Source: Ferrimonas marina (GTDB lineage Bacteria > Pseudomonadota > Gammaproteobacteria > Enterobacterales > Shewanellaceae). Taken from it: 64,000 nt of DNA. Shown here piece by piece: positions 24,195 through 31,538 of the stretch. The position numbers were made by a program, and so were the translations under genes. Every line of letters begins with the position of its first letter. The stretch's first letter is position 1. Where the stretch lies: contig NZ_FQXG01000003.1 in the NCBI RefSeq assembly GCF_900129905.1, positions 1-64,000 of the forward strand, in the 5' to 3' direction. Under the pieces are notes generated by a model. It worked only from the letters and a program-made list of their open reading frames with translations, had not been told where the DNA came from and did no database searches.

Positions 24195-25007
24195 CTACTT
24201 CGGCAAGTAAATGGCGAGTAACTCACGAACGGATTTCTCAGCGTGGTGTGAGCCGATGGCCCGGGCCACGTCGAATTGCTCAACGTGGTCTGCTGCCTGG
24301 TAAAGGGCACGGGTCGATTCGGTATCGTGGTTAGAGATCACCACCTTGATCCCTGTCTGAGATGCTTCAAGGGCCAGTCTGGCCAATTCCAGGTGGTCCG
24401 AATGTTGGAAACCGCCGGTACTATACTCCGTGAACGAGTTACGACCGGGTAAAGGCGAGTACGGAGGGTCGCAGTAAATCACATCCCCTGGCTTGGCCAG
24501 CCTCATCGTGTCCTGGTAGCTTTGGCAGAGGATGGCGCACTGCTCCAGCCTCTGGGCCGCTTTAAGCAGTCGTTCGGTTGGCAGCGCCGGCTTTCGATAG
24601 TGCCCGTATGGCACGTTGAAGCCGCCAGACTGGTTATATCGGATCAGCCCCCGGTAGCCATGCCGGTTCAGGTAGACAAACAGCAGGGCCCTCTTCCGGC
24701 TGTCTCGGCACCTATTAAACCGATCCCGCAATCCGTAATACGCAGACTCAGTGTTGTTCTTTGTGGTGAACAGGCGTTCGAGATCTGAGACAAAGGCCCC
24801 AGGGTCCGCCTTAAGATGACTGTAGACAGCGATCAGGTCCGGATTGGCGTCCGCCAGCAGGGCCTTATCGTACCCGGATGCGAGGTAGGCTGAAGCAGAC
24901 CCAACGAAGGGCTCTACCAGGCCTTGGCCAGAATCAATATGGGGTAAAAGGAAATGGCCCAGGCGGGACTTGCCACCGGGCCATTTTAGGAAAGGTCTGT
25001 CGCTCAT
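24195..25007 (-). CDS. dam: DNA adenine methyltransferase (Dam family)
   Basis: 270 aa, the usual Dam length. The N-terminal SAM motif is FLKWPGGKSRL (about 6-16), then LVEPFVGSASAYL (about 30-42, motif I), and the catalytic DPPY motif is VIYCDPPYSPL (about 174-184). The target-recognition part lies between, with the Dam-like YLNRHGYRGLIRYNQSGGFN. It transfers methyl to N6 of adenine, most likely in GATC. It begins directly after the stop of the TraF-like gene (TAAATG), so the two are translationally coupled. On a mobile element it may protect DNA from host restriction or time replication. Confidence 0.92.
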   Translation of the reverse strand: MSDRPFLKWPGGKSRLGHFLLPHIDSGQGLVEPFVGSASAYLASGYDKALLADANPDLIAVYSHLKADPGAFVSDLERLFTTKNNTESAYYGLRDRFNRCRDSRKRALLFVYLNRHGYRGLIRYNQSGGFNVPYGHYRKPALPTERLLKAAQRLEQCAILCQSYQDTMRLAKPGDVIYCDPPYSPLPGRNSFTEYSTGGFQHSDHLELARLALEASQTGIKVVISNHDTESTRALYQAADHVEQFDVARAIGSHHAEKSVRELLAIYLPK

Positions 25008-26156
25008 TTAGAACCAGGCGGACATGACGATTCCGGCGCCATAGCGTTCGTCCAGGTCGTAGGAGGTAACCAGATCGAGGTATGCAGGGCCGTGAATGTT
25101 GATTCCGAGGCCCAGGGTGAACCGGTCCTTATGTGTGTCTTTGAGGTCGTGCGCATAGCCGGCACGGATTGCGGCCTTGCGGAAGGCCTGCCACTCTACA
25201 CCGGTACGTAGGTATTTCTCCTCCTGACCGAAGATGTCCTTGCGTGATTCAAGGTCCAGATCTGCGGTAATTAGCACCCGACCATGGTCGTAGGCGGTAC
25301 CTAGGGTGGTCATACGCTCAACCTTGTATTCGAAGCCACCGAAGCCATGGTCTGCACTAATCACATTACGGCTGATCATGTCTTTGCCCGCAAGGGCGAC
25401 GCGCCAGTGCTCACCGTACTCGTAGATCATGCCGAGGTCATAGTTGAAGAACGAATCTTCCACCGAGTTCTCGTCGTTCTTGTAGTTGTTAGAGTCGAAG
25501 TTATCGATGGTTACCAGGTAGTTGTAGGCGTGCAGTTGCTGGAACTTGGGGCTGAAGCCGAACGCAATACGGTGATCCGCCAGCTGGATGCCCTTGGCAA
25601 AGGCAATGCCAATGTCGGTCTTGGCGGTGGCGAATACTTCACCGTAGGAGTTGACCACCGGGTTGGTAGGATCGAGTTGTGTGATGTCGTTTTCGTCGAC
25701 ACTGGCCCGGGTGTAGGCGTTCAGTTGGCCAGCCATAAAGAAGTTGGACGACAGGTATTTGTTCGGCAGGGCCACAAACAGGCCTACGGCACCTTTGAGG
25801 TTCGCTTTCTGCCCGTCCAGGGCAATCAGGCTGTCTGCCCAGTCCTGGGGAAGGTTGGGATCCGGATTGCCCGCTTTAAGTTGCTCATGAGCCTCCTGGA
25901 AGGTGTCGATACCATCCAATAGGTCCGCTTCATCCTGCAACGACAGGGCGAAAGCAGGAAAGGCAATTGCAAAGTCATCCTCTGCACCATAGGTCGCAAC
26001 AAGGGCTGGGTTGTGGATCGGGGCGCTGAGGTGGTTGCCCGCAGCGACCCCGGCCCCGCCAATGGCGGCGGTTCGGGCATCCAGCAAATCACTGGCACCG
26101 GCGTTGGCACTAAGGACTACGGCGGCAGCAAGGGCCACCCGGACTGTGTACTTCAT
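25008..26156 (-). CDS. traF: TraF-like conjugal outer-membrane protein
   Basis: 382 aa. A signal peptide (MKYTVRVALAAAVVLSANAGA) precedes the characteristic start of the plasmid TraF_2 family: DARTAAIGGAGVAAGNH and then NPALVA, as in FadL-type barrels. Repeated amphipathic strands follow, ending with an aromatic residue (MSAWF). It should sit in the outer membrane and is commonly found with conjugation genes in Shewanella/Vibrio-like elements; it is not the F-plasmid TraF thioredoxin-like protein. Dam is coupled immediately downstream. A GGTATTAATTA promoter box lies upstream (26182-26192). Confidence 0.8.
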   Translation of the reverse strand: MKYTVRVALAAAVVLSANAGASDLLDARTAAIGGAGVAAGNHLSAPIHNPALVATYGAEDDFAIAFPAFALSLQDEADLLDGIDTFQEAHEQLKAGNPDPNLPQDWADSLIALDGQKANLKGAVGLFVALPNKYLSSNFFMAGQLNAYTRASVDENDITQLDPTNPVVNSYGEVFATAKTDIGIAFAKGIQLADHRIAFGFSPKFQQLHAYNYLVTIDNFDSNNYKNDENSVEDSFFNYDLGMIYEYGEHWRVALAGKDMISRNVISADHGFGGFEYKVERMTTLGTAYDHGRVLITADLDLESRKDIFGQEEKYLRTGVEWQAFRKAAIRAGYAHDLKDTHKDRFTLGLGINIHGPAYLDLVTSYDLDERYGAGIVMSAWF

Positions 26157-26181
26157 AAATAACCACTCGGGATAACTTGAG

Positions 26182-26192
26182 TAATTAATACC
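26182..26192 (-). promoter_or_regulatory. A+T promoter box of traF-dam
   Basis: Minus strand GGTATTAATTA, 26 bp before the ATG, one of the recurring boxes. Confidence 0.45.
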
Positions 26193-26225
26193 TTAACACA
26201 GGCAGGGTGGAAACCTTGAGGATGG

Positions 26226-27125
26226 CTAGTTTCGGATGTAGAGATTCAGCTCAGGGATGAAGGGGGTCCGGTGAGTGACACCTGGCCGGGAGGCTGCTTG
26301 GTTGGCATCGGCAAAGTTGGCCAGCGGGCTGATCTTTGTCAGGGGTGAATCCTGGAACAGGAACAGTGGCAGCGAGGCTTTCTTCTGCAGCGACTTCGGT
26401 CCGTGCTCGTCGCTAGCACGGCGAAGGTTGCACACAGGGTGGACCTTGATGGATCGGCGCCACTGGTACTGTTGATGTGGTGGACGATGCTGCAGTTCGC
26501 TCAGGGCGTACTCACACGCAGAGCGGGACCAGCCGGTGTTGGCCGTATCTACGGCGTCCGATTCGGAAATATGCAGAAGCTTGGCAAAGAGTTCGTCACG
26601 GGTGAAGTTGACCAGGCTGAACTTACGCGCCCAGGACCAGCCAACACTGCGTAGAGGGTCTGTATGCAGTGGAACGGCTCTGATAAACTGCAGTGTGATT
26701 AGCCCCGGTGCCGCTTCGTGCACAGCTTCAAATCGTTCAGAGCGGGTCTTGAACCGTTCCAGCAGGTGCGCGTGGAAGGCGCGCTTAGTCTCGTTCAGTG
26801 CGGCAATCAGGGGTTCGGCGGTCTTGAGGTGCTCTGCTGGGTATTGCAGTAGGCCAGGGTAGCGGGCGACACACTTTGAGGACAGGTCATCTTCCTCGCT
26901 CCTGACCATCCAGAAGTCACGCATTCCGCTTTTTAAGTGAGCAACAGCCGTATCGCCGTGAAGTTCGGCGGTGTCGACGTGGGTGATCGGGGCGTGCTCA
27001 TCATCTGATGGCACCCGGGGGATCTCAAAGGCTAGGGCTCGGGTGGGCGTAACAGAACTCATCCACGCCTTAAGATCGTCCACGGCACGCAAGGCTTCAC
27101 TGTAATGGAGCTTCAGTAGATTCAA
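26226..27125 (-). CDS. tus: Tus-like replication terminus-binding protein
   Basis: 299 aa against 309 for E. coli Tus. Blocks that line up from memory of Tus: RALAFEIPRVPSDDEHAPI (about 29-47, Tus ..FSLPEV..EDEHNPL), CVARYPGLLQY (about 85-95), FEAVHEAAPGLITL (about 133-146; Tus FEWVHRHLPGLITL), GWSWARKF..NFTRDELFAKL (about 162-182; Tus GWANKH..HRDEVLAQL), SIKVHPV (about 229-235), and the C-terminal IPELNLYIRN. Tus binds Ter sites and blocks replication forks in one orientation. Start is TTG; the ribosome site is poor, but this start keeps the N-terminal helix seen in Tus. I found no E. coli-type Ter core in the window. Confidence 0.85.
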   Translation of the reverse strand: MNLLKLHYSEALRAVDDLKAWMSSVTPTRALAFEIPRVPSDDEHAPITHVDTAELHGDTAVAHLKSGMRDFWMVRSEEDDLSSKCVARYPGLLQYPAEHLKTAEPLIAALNETKRAFHAHLLERFKTRSERFEAVHEAAPGLITLQFIRAVPLHTDPLRSVGWSWARKFSLVNFTRDELFAKLLHISESDAVDTANTGWSRSACEYALSELQHRPPHQQYQWRRSIKVHPVCNLRRASDEHGPKSLQKKASLPLFLFQDSPLTKISPLANFADANQAASRPGVTHRTPFIPELNLYIRN

Positions 27126-27159
27126 TTGGAGGTTCGCTCAGGCTTAATGAACAGCCTTG

Positions 27160-27188
27160 AGTATAGGGAAAATACCCTGTCCGGACAA
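27160..27188 (-). promoter_or_regulatory. Promoter of the tus gene
   Basis: Minus strand TTGTCC, 17-bp spacer, TATACT. A perfect palindrome TGTCCGGACA (27178-27187) overlaps the -35, a plausible operator; E. coli tus is autoregulated by a Ter site in its promoter. Confidence 0.65.
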
Positions 27189-27192
27189 CTGG

Positions 27193-27588
27193 CTAGGAAG
27201 TGATGACCGGCGCTAGCGCTGAGCCCAGGGAGGTTTTGTTGAAAGGTTTGGTGATGTAGGCCTGCACCCCAGAATCCAGCGCACGGCTGATTAGTTCAGC
27301 TCTACTTTCTGAGGAAACCATCACCACGGGGATCCCGGCTTGGTCGCGGTCTTGCTGGATCCGCCGGGTGAGTTCCAAGCCATCCATCCCCGGCATGTAC
27401 CAGTCCGCCAGCACCAGGTCGAAGCGGCCTGTTGCGAGCATGCTTAGTGCCTGGCTGCCGCTATTGGCCAGTTCAATATCAGTCGCACCCAATTGTCGCA
27501 GCTGGCGAGCGATCTGCTTACAGACCGACTCCATGTCATCAACAACCAGGATCCGCTTACCGGTGAGCAATCTGTCGTGATTCATCAT
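27193..27588 (-). CDS. Single-domain response regulator (CheY-like)
   Basis: 131 aa, receiver domain only. The acidic pocket is VVDDM (about 15-19), the phosphoacceptor Asp is in LVLADWYMPGMDG (about 57-69), the switch Ser/Thr in VVMVSSESR (about 88-96), and the conserved Lys in AYITKPFN (about 109-116). No output domain, so it works by protein binding. It lies between tus and the IcmV-like gene on the same strand, with GGGGGAAG before the start. A sensor kinase is not present in the window. Confidence 0.9.
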   Translation of the reverse strand: MMNHDRLLTGKRILVVDDMESVCKQIARQLRQLGATDIELANSGSQALSMLATGRFDLVLADWYMPGMDGLELTRRIQQDRDQAGIPVVMVSSESRAELISRALDSGVQAYITKPFNKTSLGSALAPVITS

Positions 27589-27595
27589 CTTCCCC

Positions 27596-27988
27596 CTAGT
27601 AGGAAGCCACTGGAATGATGGCCCCCCCTTGGCTGGCTACTACATCGCGCCAGAAGTCTTGCTGGGTCAGTTTGGGCTTTTCCCTGTCTTGGCGCTGCGC
27701 CTCTACGTACTTGCGGGCCATCCAGTTGTGGAAAAGGGTTCGGTACAGGTTGATCCCGAACAGCAGCGACGCGAACACGCTGTACAGAGTGCCCAGCCAG
27801 CCGTCGTTAATAATGGCGGCCACCAAGCCGAAGAGCACTGCGACGAACAGGATGGCCGCGATAATAGTCGAGGACTTCAGAGCCTGCTGTAGTTCTTCGG
27901 AGGTAAAACTCTCTTCGACAGACTTGGAGCCCTCGAGCAGCTCTTTCGGGTTGATGCGGGCCTCATGGCCCCGGAACAGGCTTTTCAT
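27596..27988 (-). CDS. Possible IcmV/TraX-like membrane protein
   Basis: 130 aa with two adjacent spans (about 43-62, IIAAILFVAVLFGLVAAII; about 67-85). The N-terminal part carries ARINPKELL and a SVEESFTSEELQQAL segment ahead of the spans, and the exit from span two reads NLYRTLFHNWMARK. This order (INPK motif, short acidic helix, two spans, aromatic exit) matches what I remember of IcmV of the Dot/Icm system and TraX of R64. Identity is low and the call rests on layout. It is upstream of the response regulator by 7 bp. Confidence 0.5.
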   Translation of the reverse strand: MKSLFRGHEARINPKELLEGSKSVEESFTSEELQQALKSSTIIAAILFVAVLFGLVAAIINDGWLGTLYSVFASLLFGINLYRTLFHNWMARKYVEAQRQDREKPKLTQQDFWRDVVASQGGAIIPVASY

Positions 27989-28038
27989 CGCACAATTCTC
28001 TCGATAGTTAATACTGATATTATGTCAGATCCATCGGT

Positions 28039-28368
28039 CTAACTGGGCACCCTACCCGCCCCCGGGTTCAGTACGTACCGCAGGCGCTTTCGCCAGAACG
28101 CCCGCCCGGGGGGGGTTAAGATGGCAAGCCAGAATCCGGCTCCAAGGATTAGGGACAGTGCGGACATCACCTCAATTTGCGGGGTGTAAAGTGAGCCCAC
28201 GCCGCCAGCGCGGAACGGGTACACTATCCAAGTGCTGAGTTCGATAGCCCAGGGTGTTTGCAGTGCCAAAGTGTTTAGTTGCCCGCTGGCAGCCAGGCAC
28301 AGCAGGGTTATCACCGGCAGAGACATGACCGGGTTGAACAGGTATGGCAGGACCAGCAAGGCGATCAT
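28039..28368 (-). CDS. Small hydrophobic membrane protein
   Basis: 109 aa with two or three spans (about 1-30, MIALLVLPYLF...VITLLCLAA; about 68-88, SALSLILGAGFWLAIL) and a basic C-terminus. AGGAG is six bases before the ATG. It is next upstream of the IcmV-like gene on the same strand. No family recognised. Confidence 0.55.
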   Translation of the reverse strand: MIALLVLPYLFNPVMSLPVITLLCLAASGQLNTLALQTPWAIELSTWIVYPFRAGGVGSLYTPQIEVMSALSLILGAGFWLAILTPPGRAFWRKRLRYVLNPGAGRVPS

Positions 28369-28465
28369 CGTGGGCTCCTCGAGTGGGTCATCAGCACGAT
28401 TGTGTCAAAGGGTCTTAACCTGGGCAATCCGCAGAACAATAATAATAAGGTCTAGGAGCGAGAAC

Positions 28466-29035
28466 ATGGCGGCAGAAATCGATACCAAGGACTTCCATAA
28501 GCAGATCGTGTCGCTATGCAGCGCCCGTCTGCTGCGCGGCTTGCCGTTCGATGACCTTGGGCTGATGGCGATGGATCTCGGCTACTTTGAGGCCAGGTTC
28601 AGCCGGGGCGATGCAGAAGAGATTGCCTCTGAGCGGCAATTCTTTGGACTCCATGTGTTTGCCCTGTCTCCGCAAGCGGTGACCACAGCCATCGTTGGCG
28701 ATGTTGATCACCTTCGCAAGCATGGTCTTGTGTTGCGCCCGACTAAGGACGCCGACAAGAAGGATGAGTACCTTTATGTTCGGACCGACAACCAGCGTAC
28801 GGTTTGGTTCAGCATCCTGCGGTTAATAAGAGATGACAAAGGCGAAGCGTCCGAGTTCAAATCCCAGGCGGAAATTGAGCAGCCCAATATCGACCGAATG
28901 CGTGAATTGTCATTACTTATGACTGAACCTAATAACGAGTCAGAGATGCTGGCCAGCGAATTTGTTTCGCCGCCGATCCGTCCCTATTCCGACCTAAAAA
29001 CGATTTCCGGAATTGACGAAGTGGAATGCCATTAA
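28466..29035 (+). CDS. Unrecognised 189-aa protein
   Basis: Soluble mixed alpha/beta protein. The ATG at 28466 has AGGAG seven bases upstream; the frame extends further upstream but that region holds the promoter of the divergent gene and an AATAATAATAAGG box. Helical N-terminus (FHKQIVSLCSARLLRGLPFDD) and a strand pair (EYLYVRTDNQRTVWFSILRL). A hairpin ends the unit. Confidence 0.65.
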   Translation: MAAEIDTKDFHKQIVSLCSARLLRGLPFDDLGLMAMDLGYFEARFSRGDAEEIASERQFFGLHVFALSPQAVTTAIVGDVDHLRKHGLVLRPTKDADKKDEYLYVRTDNQRTVWFSILRLIRDDKGEASEFKSQAEIEQPNIDRMRELSLLMTEPNNESEMLASEFVSPPIRPYSDLKTISGIDEVECH

Positions 29036-29071
29036 TCTGTAACAGAAAATGAATATTTAGAGTATTCATAG

Positions 29072-29102
29072 TGCGCATCTATCTCCCTATAGATGATGCG
29101 CA
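29072..29102 (+). terminator. Bulged hairpin after the 189-aa gene
   Basis: TGCGCAT/ATGCGCA and inner CTAT/ATAG stems with a 3-nt bulge and CTCCCT loop, followed by TATTTAT. Confidence 0.5.
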
Positions 29103-29133
29103 TATTTATAGCCTCCTCAAAAGCATCAGGCAC

Positions 29134-29157
29134 AAAAAAAGCAGCCCACGGCCGCCT
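29134..29157 (-). terminator. Rho-independent terminator of the cold-shock gene
   Basis: Minus strand: 8-bp stem (AGGCGGCC/GGCTGCTT with two G-T wobbles) around GTG, followed by seven T. Confidence 0.8.
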
Positions 29158-29178
29158 CAGTGTCCAGTGTTTGGGGTG

Positions 29179-29505
29179 CTACGGTTCGGCAGTCTCGGCC
29201 TCTGGCTGGCCCTTGGCTTCACGCTTCATGGTTTCTGCGATGTAGTCGTAGGCTTCAACCGGATCCATCCACTCAGGATCCACGCGGGTCGCGCGATACG
29301 CGGGTTTGCCGTCAGTCTCGTGTACCACAAAATCCATGAAGATCTTCTGGCCTTGGCACAGCATGCGGTGTCCGAACATGTCGATTACCGTATGGTGAAT
29401 CATGACGTGAGAATCGGAGTGGTTTGTTCTGGCGAAACCAAACCCACGTACATCATCAAAGTAATAGACGGTCCCTGGGAACCTATACGTTTTCGGGGCT
29501 GACAT
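29179..29505 (-). CDS. Cold-shock-domain protein
   Basis: 108 aa. The cold-shock fold occupies about residues 10-75: GTVYYFDDVRGFGFAR holds RNP1 (RGFGFAR), HVMIHHTVI the RNP2 equivalent, then the loop to LCQGQKIFMDF. It should bind single-stranded nucleic acid. An acidic tail (about 80-108) follows the domain, unlike short CspA. GAGG lies seven bases before the ATG. A second, different member is encoded at 40073-40330. Confidence 0.8.
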   Translation of the reverse strand: MSAPKTYRFPGTVYYFDDVRGFGFARTNHSDSHVMIHHTVIDMFGHRMLCQGQKIFMDFVVHETDGKPAYRATRVDPEWMDPVEAYDYIAETMKREAKGQPEAETAEP

Positions 29506-30138
29506 CCTGCGGCCTCAAGAAGATTGACTATTGTGTATCTTACAGCAATTGAGCGATGAAACCAGAGTAAAAAAACACACAAAAACAACATCAAGGTACT
29601 AGGTTTTGTCTCCAGATGACCTAGTTTGTCTCTGTGGTTTGTGCTTCTGGTGTGTGGGCCGAATGATAGACAGGCGACCCGGCCTGAATCAAGCTCGCTG
29701 AACAGGTGTACATGTTGGTTCAGGAGATGTACAGGGGGCATTCTGGCTGGGGTATAGCTGAACATAGGTCAGACCACCTGAGCGCTAAGCCCAGTAAGTG
29801 AACCTGAGCTTAGCCTGTCTAATGAGGGAGGTGGTAGCCTGGCGTAGACCGGTAACTAGATTCACAGCCGTCCCGTTGCTCGAGGGCGGCGAGATATGAG
29901 TGGTACTAGGCACTGTTCGAATTAATTTGCCCTATTGCTGCCGGAACCCCTAATCGAAGTTCACCCCATATGAGTCGCCCTCAAGGAGTTTTACACCAGC
30001 AGTAGCCCCCGGGGTATGCATTTTATCCCCTTCCGCTCTCGCTAACGTATTAAGCGCGGGTGTGCATCCCTCTTTTAGTCCGTAAATATTGCGCCTGGAA
30101 CCTCATTCGTTAGTGCCATGAGTCAGATCGGCGTTTGA
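29506..30138. other. Non-coding stretch with nested inverted repeats
   Basis: About 630 bp without a convincing gene. Visible structure: ACTAGGT/ACCTAGT (29598-29625), with a partly repeated CTAG..TTTGTCTC; a nested set ACCACCT ... GCTAAGC (29784-29790) / GCTTAGC (29808-29814) ... AGGTGGT (about 29829-29836); a direct repeat ACCTGAGC (29776 and 29802); and GCCGTCC/GGGCGGC near 29865-29890. An A-rich run is at 29563-29590. It could be a structured RNA, an origin of replication or an oriT. No iterons of constant period are visible. Confidence 0.45.
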
Positions 30139-30144
30139 TATACT
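30139..30144 (+). promoter_or_regulatory. Possible -10 (TATACT)
   Basis: TATACT 13 bp before the AAGGAG-preceded ATG at 30157; no clear -35. Confidence 0.35.
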
Positions 30145-30156
30145 GAAGGAGTAGAT

Positions 30157-30225
30157 ATGAAGTTGGAGATGTGGAATGGCGATTTCAAAACGGGGATTGG
30201 GCCGTCCGGATATTGTTCAATTTAA
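30157..30225 (+). CDS. Possible 22-aa upstream overlapping frame
   Basis: An ATG with an excellent AAGGAG site starts MKLEMWNGDFKTGIGPSGYC..., stopping at 30225. It overlaps the first 50 bases of the 187-aa gene in another frame. It may be a leader peptide that controls the main gene, or the strong ribosome site may simply serve both starts. Confidence 0.3.
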   Translation: MKLEMWNGDFKTGIGPSGYCSI

Positions 30226-30739
30226 TGAGGATGACCTCATTGTGGTTTTCCGGGCTATTGATCGCGCTAACCCCATCACTGGAGCCGTTTTAGATCCTGA
30301 GGGGAGGTTGATCACCCGCTCGCTCTGTATTCCGGCCACTGAGCACAACCTAAAGGACGCTAAGCAGTTCCTGGACAGCCCTGTTCAGACATCGGCTCGT
30401 TCTGATTTCGGTAGCAATGTGGAGTTCGGAAGGTCTGTCGTGGGCGCGATCCACCCGTGGGTGGTGTCACAAGATGGCTACAGCGTTAGTGCGCCTCCGA
30501 TCTGCGCAGTCAAGGACCCAGAAACCGATCGTTATTACACTGTCGCTGTGTCCAGGGTCGGTGGTGGCACTGTTAAGGGAGTGATCACTGGCTCCTACAC
30601 TGAGGAAGAGTTTTACTCGCAGTTCAGTGATGGCCACCCCGATTTAGGAGATATTAGCGTCGGACACCACGTTAAGAAGCGTCTCGAGGGGCAACGGCAA
30701 CTAGCAACTCAGCTTGGCCGTGGTATGGACGGCCGTTGA
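30176..30739 (+). CDS. Unrecognised 187-aa protein upstream of cas genes
   Basis: Soluble, beta-rich N-terminal half (DDLIVVFRAIDRANPITG, EGRLITRSLCIPA), and an acidic stretch near residue 145 followed by a basic C-terminal helix. GGAG precedes the ATG but the better ribosome site belongs to the overlapping leader frame. It is the closest gene upstream of the cas operon on the same strand (244 bp), but a hairpin and the cas promoter lie between. No family recognised. Confidence 0.6.
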   Translation: MAISKRGLGRPDIVQFNEDDLIVVFRAIDRANPITGAVLDPEGRLITRSLCIPATEHNLKDAKQFLDSPVQTSARSDFGSNVEFGRSVVGAIHPWVVSQDGYSVSAPPICAVKDPETDRYYTVAVSRVGGGTVKGVITGSYTEEEFYSQFSDGHPDLGDISVGHHVKKRLEGQRQLATQLGRGMDGR

Positions 30740-30900
30740 GTTCTCGCTTGGCTAGTAATGTCCGATCCGGTGTAACTGTGAAAAAGCCTCGGCCCCACGT
30801 CCCGGCATTGAGTTGCAAGCGGATCCCGGGATTCACCACAGTAGGGGCAACCCTGCCCTGGCTGGCTTTGGCCGGGCTCATCGCGGCCTTTACCTTCCAC
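30709..30900 (-). CDS. Possible small zinc-knuckle protein
   Basis: A 63-aa frame starting with GTG and containing GCPYCGESRDP and a later Cys, a pattern found in small zinc proteins, but there is no ribosome site and it overlaps the 187-aa gene end by about 30 bp. Low confidence. Confidence 0.25.
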   Translation of the reverse strand: MEGKGRDEPGQSQPGQGCPYCGESRDPLATQCRDVGPRLFHSYTGSDITSQARTQRPSIPRPS

Positions 30901-30922
30901 TGAATGAGCGGCATTTGCAAAG

Positions 30923-30944
30923 GGGATTGGGGTTTTCCAATCCC
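30923..30944 (+). terminator. Hairpin ahead of the cas operon
   Basis: GGGATTGG/CCAATCCC, 8-bp perfect stem with GGTTTT loop, then TGTCTT. Confidence 0.5.
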
Positions 30945-30966
30945 TGTCTTAGTATGACCTAAACCC

Positions 30967-30979
30967 AATAATTAATTGG
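30967..30979 (+). promoter_or_regulatory. A+T promoter box of the cas operon
   Basis: AATAATTAATTGG ends only four bases before the Cas6f ATG, so a transcript starting at the usual distance would be leaderless or nearly so. Confidence 0.5.
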
Positions 30980-30983
30980 TTTT

Positions 30984-31538
30984 ATGGTTTACTGCATTGG
31001 ACTGCAGATTCTGGTCATGGGCCCTACCCGTCACGGGGAGGTCATGACCTTGCTGCATAAGGCGCTGGGCTCAGTTGATGCTCCCGGCGCCATAGGGATA
31101 GCCTTTCCTGATTATCGCCTCGCGCCTACGCGCAGTTTGGGCCGTGGCTTTGTGCTCTTTGCTGAGGACCCACACTCCCTGTCCAGCCTTTTGGTGTCCC
31201 CACCTTTTTGTGCCTTGTCTGGTCAAGAGGGGATCCTGACCTACCCCGTTCAAGCTATCCCTAAGCAGGCCAGTTGGGTCCGCTTTTCCCGCGAACGCCG
31301 CCGGCAGCGGCGGGCACTGAAAGCCACCGGGCGTTACAAAGACAACGCCTTACCCAGTTTCGACATCAACAGCACATCCAATGGCCATCGCTTTCAGATC
31401 GCTGTCAGGATGGCGCCCGTTGATTCCACCGAGGTTAGAAGTGGCCTTGGCCCGTACAGCAGTTACGGCCTCAGCGCCGGCCTAGGCGGCATCGCGCCGC
31501 TGTTCCCAGTTGAGATGCTGCAACATGATTGCCAATAA
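30984..31538 (+). CDS. cas6f: Cas6f (Csy4)-like CRISPR RNA endonuclease
   Basis: 184 aa, the size of Csy4 (187 aa). Shared features: MVYCIGLQIL ahead of LLHKAL with the catalytic His25 (Csy4 His29), IGIAFPDY (Csy4 IGVSFPDL), SLGRGFVLFAED, the arginine-rich helix RFSRERRRQRRALKATGR (100-117) that grips the repeat hairpin, TSNGHRFQIAV (131-141; Csy4 STGQHFRLFI) and YGLSAGLGGIAPLF (161-174; Csy4 YGLSKGGFVPWF). It should cut repeat RNA 3' of a stem and stay bound. First of five overlapping genes. No matching repeat array is visible in the window. Confidence 0.9.
   Translation: MVYCIGLQILVMGPTRHGEVMTLLHKALGSVDAPGAIGIAFPDYRLAPTRSLGRGFVLFAEDPHSLSSLLVSPPFCALSGQEGILTYPVQAIPKQASWVRFSRERRRQRRALKATGRYKDNALPSFDINSTSNGHRFQIAVRMAPVDSTEVRSGLGPYSSYGLSAGLGGIAPLFPVEMLQHDCQ

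Noticed and set aside
25008-26156. F-plasmid TraF (thioredoxin-like) identity
   Set aside because: No CxxC or thioredoxin fold; the FadL-like barrel motifs point to the other TraF family.
29400-29765. Minus-strand frame of 121 codons
   Set aside because: Overlaps the cold-shock gene in a different frame and its start side lies in the non-coding structured stretch.
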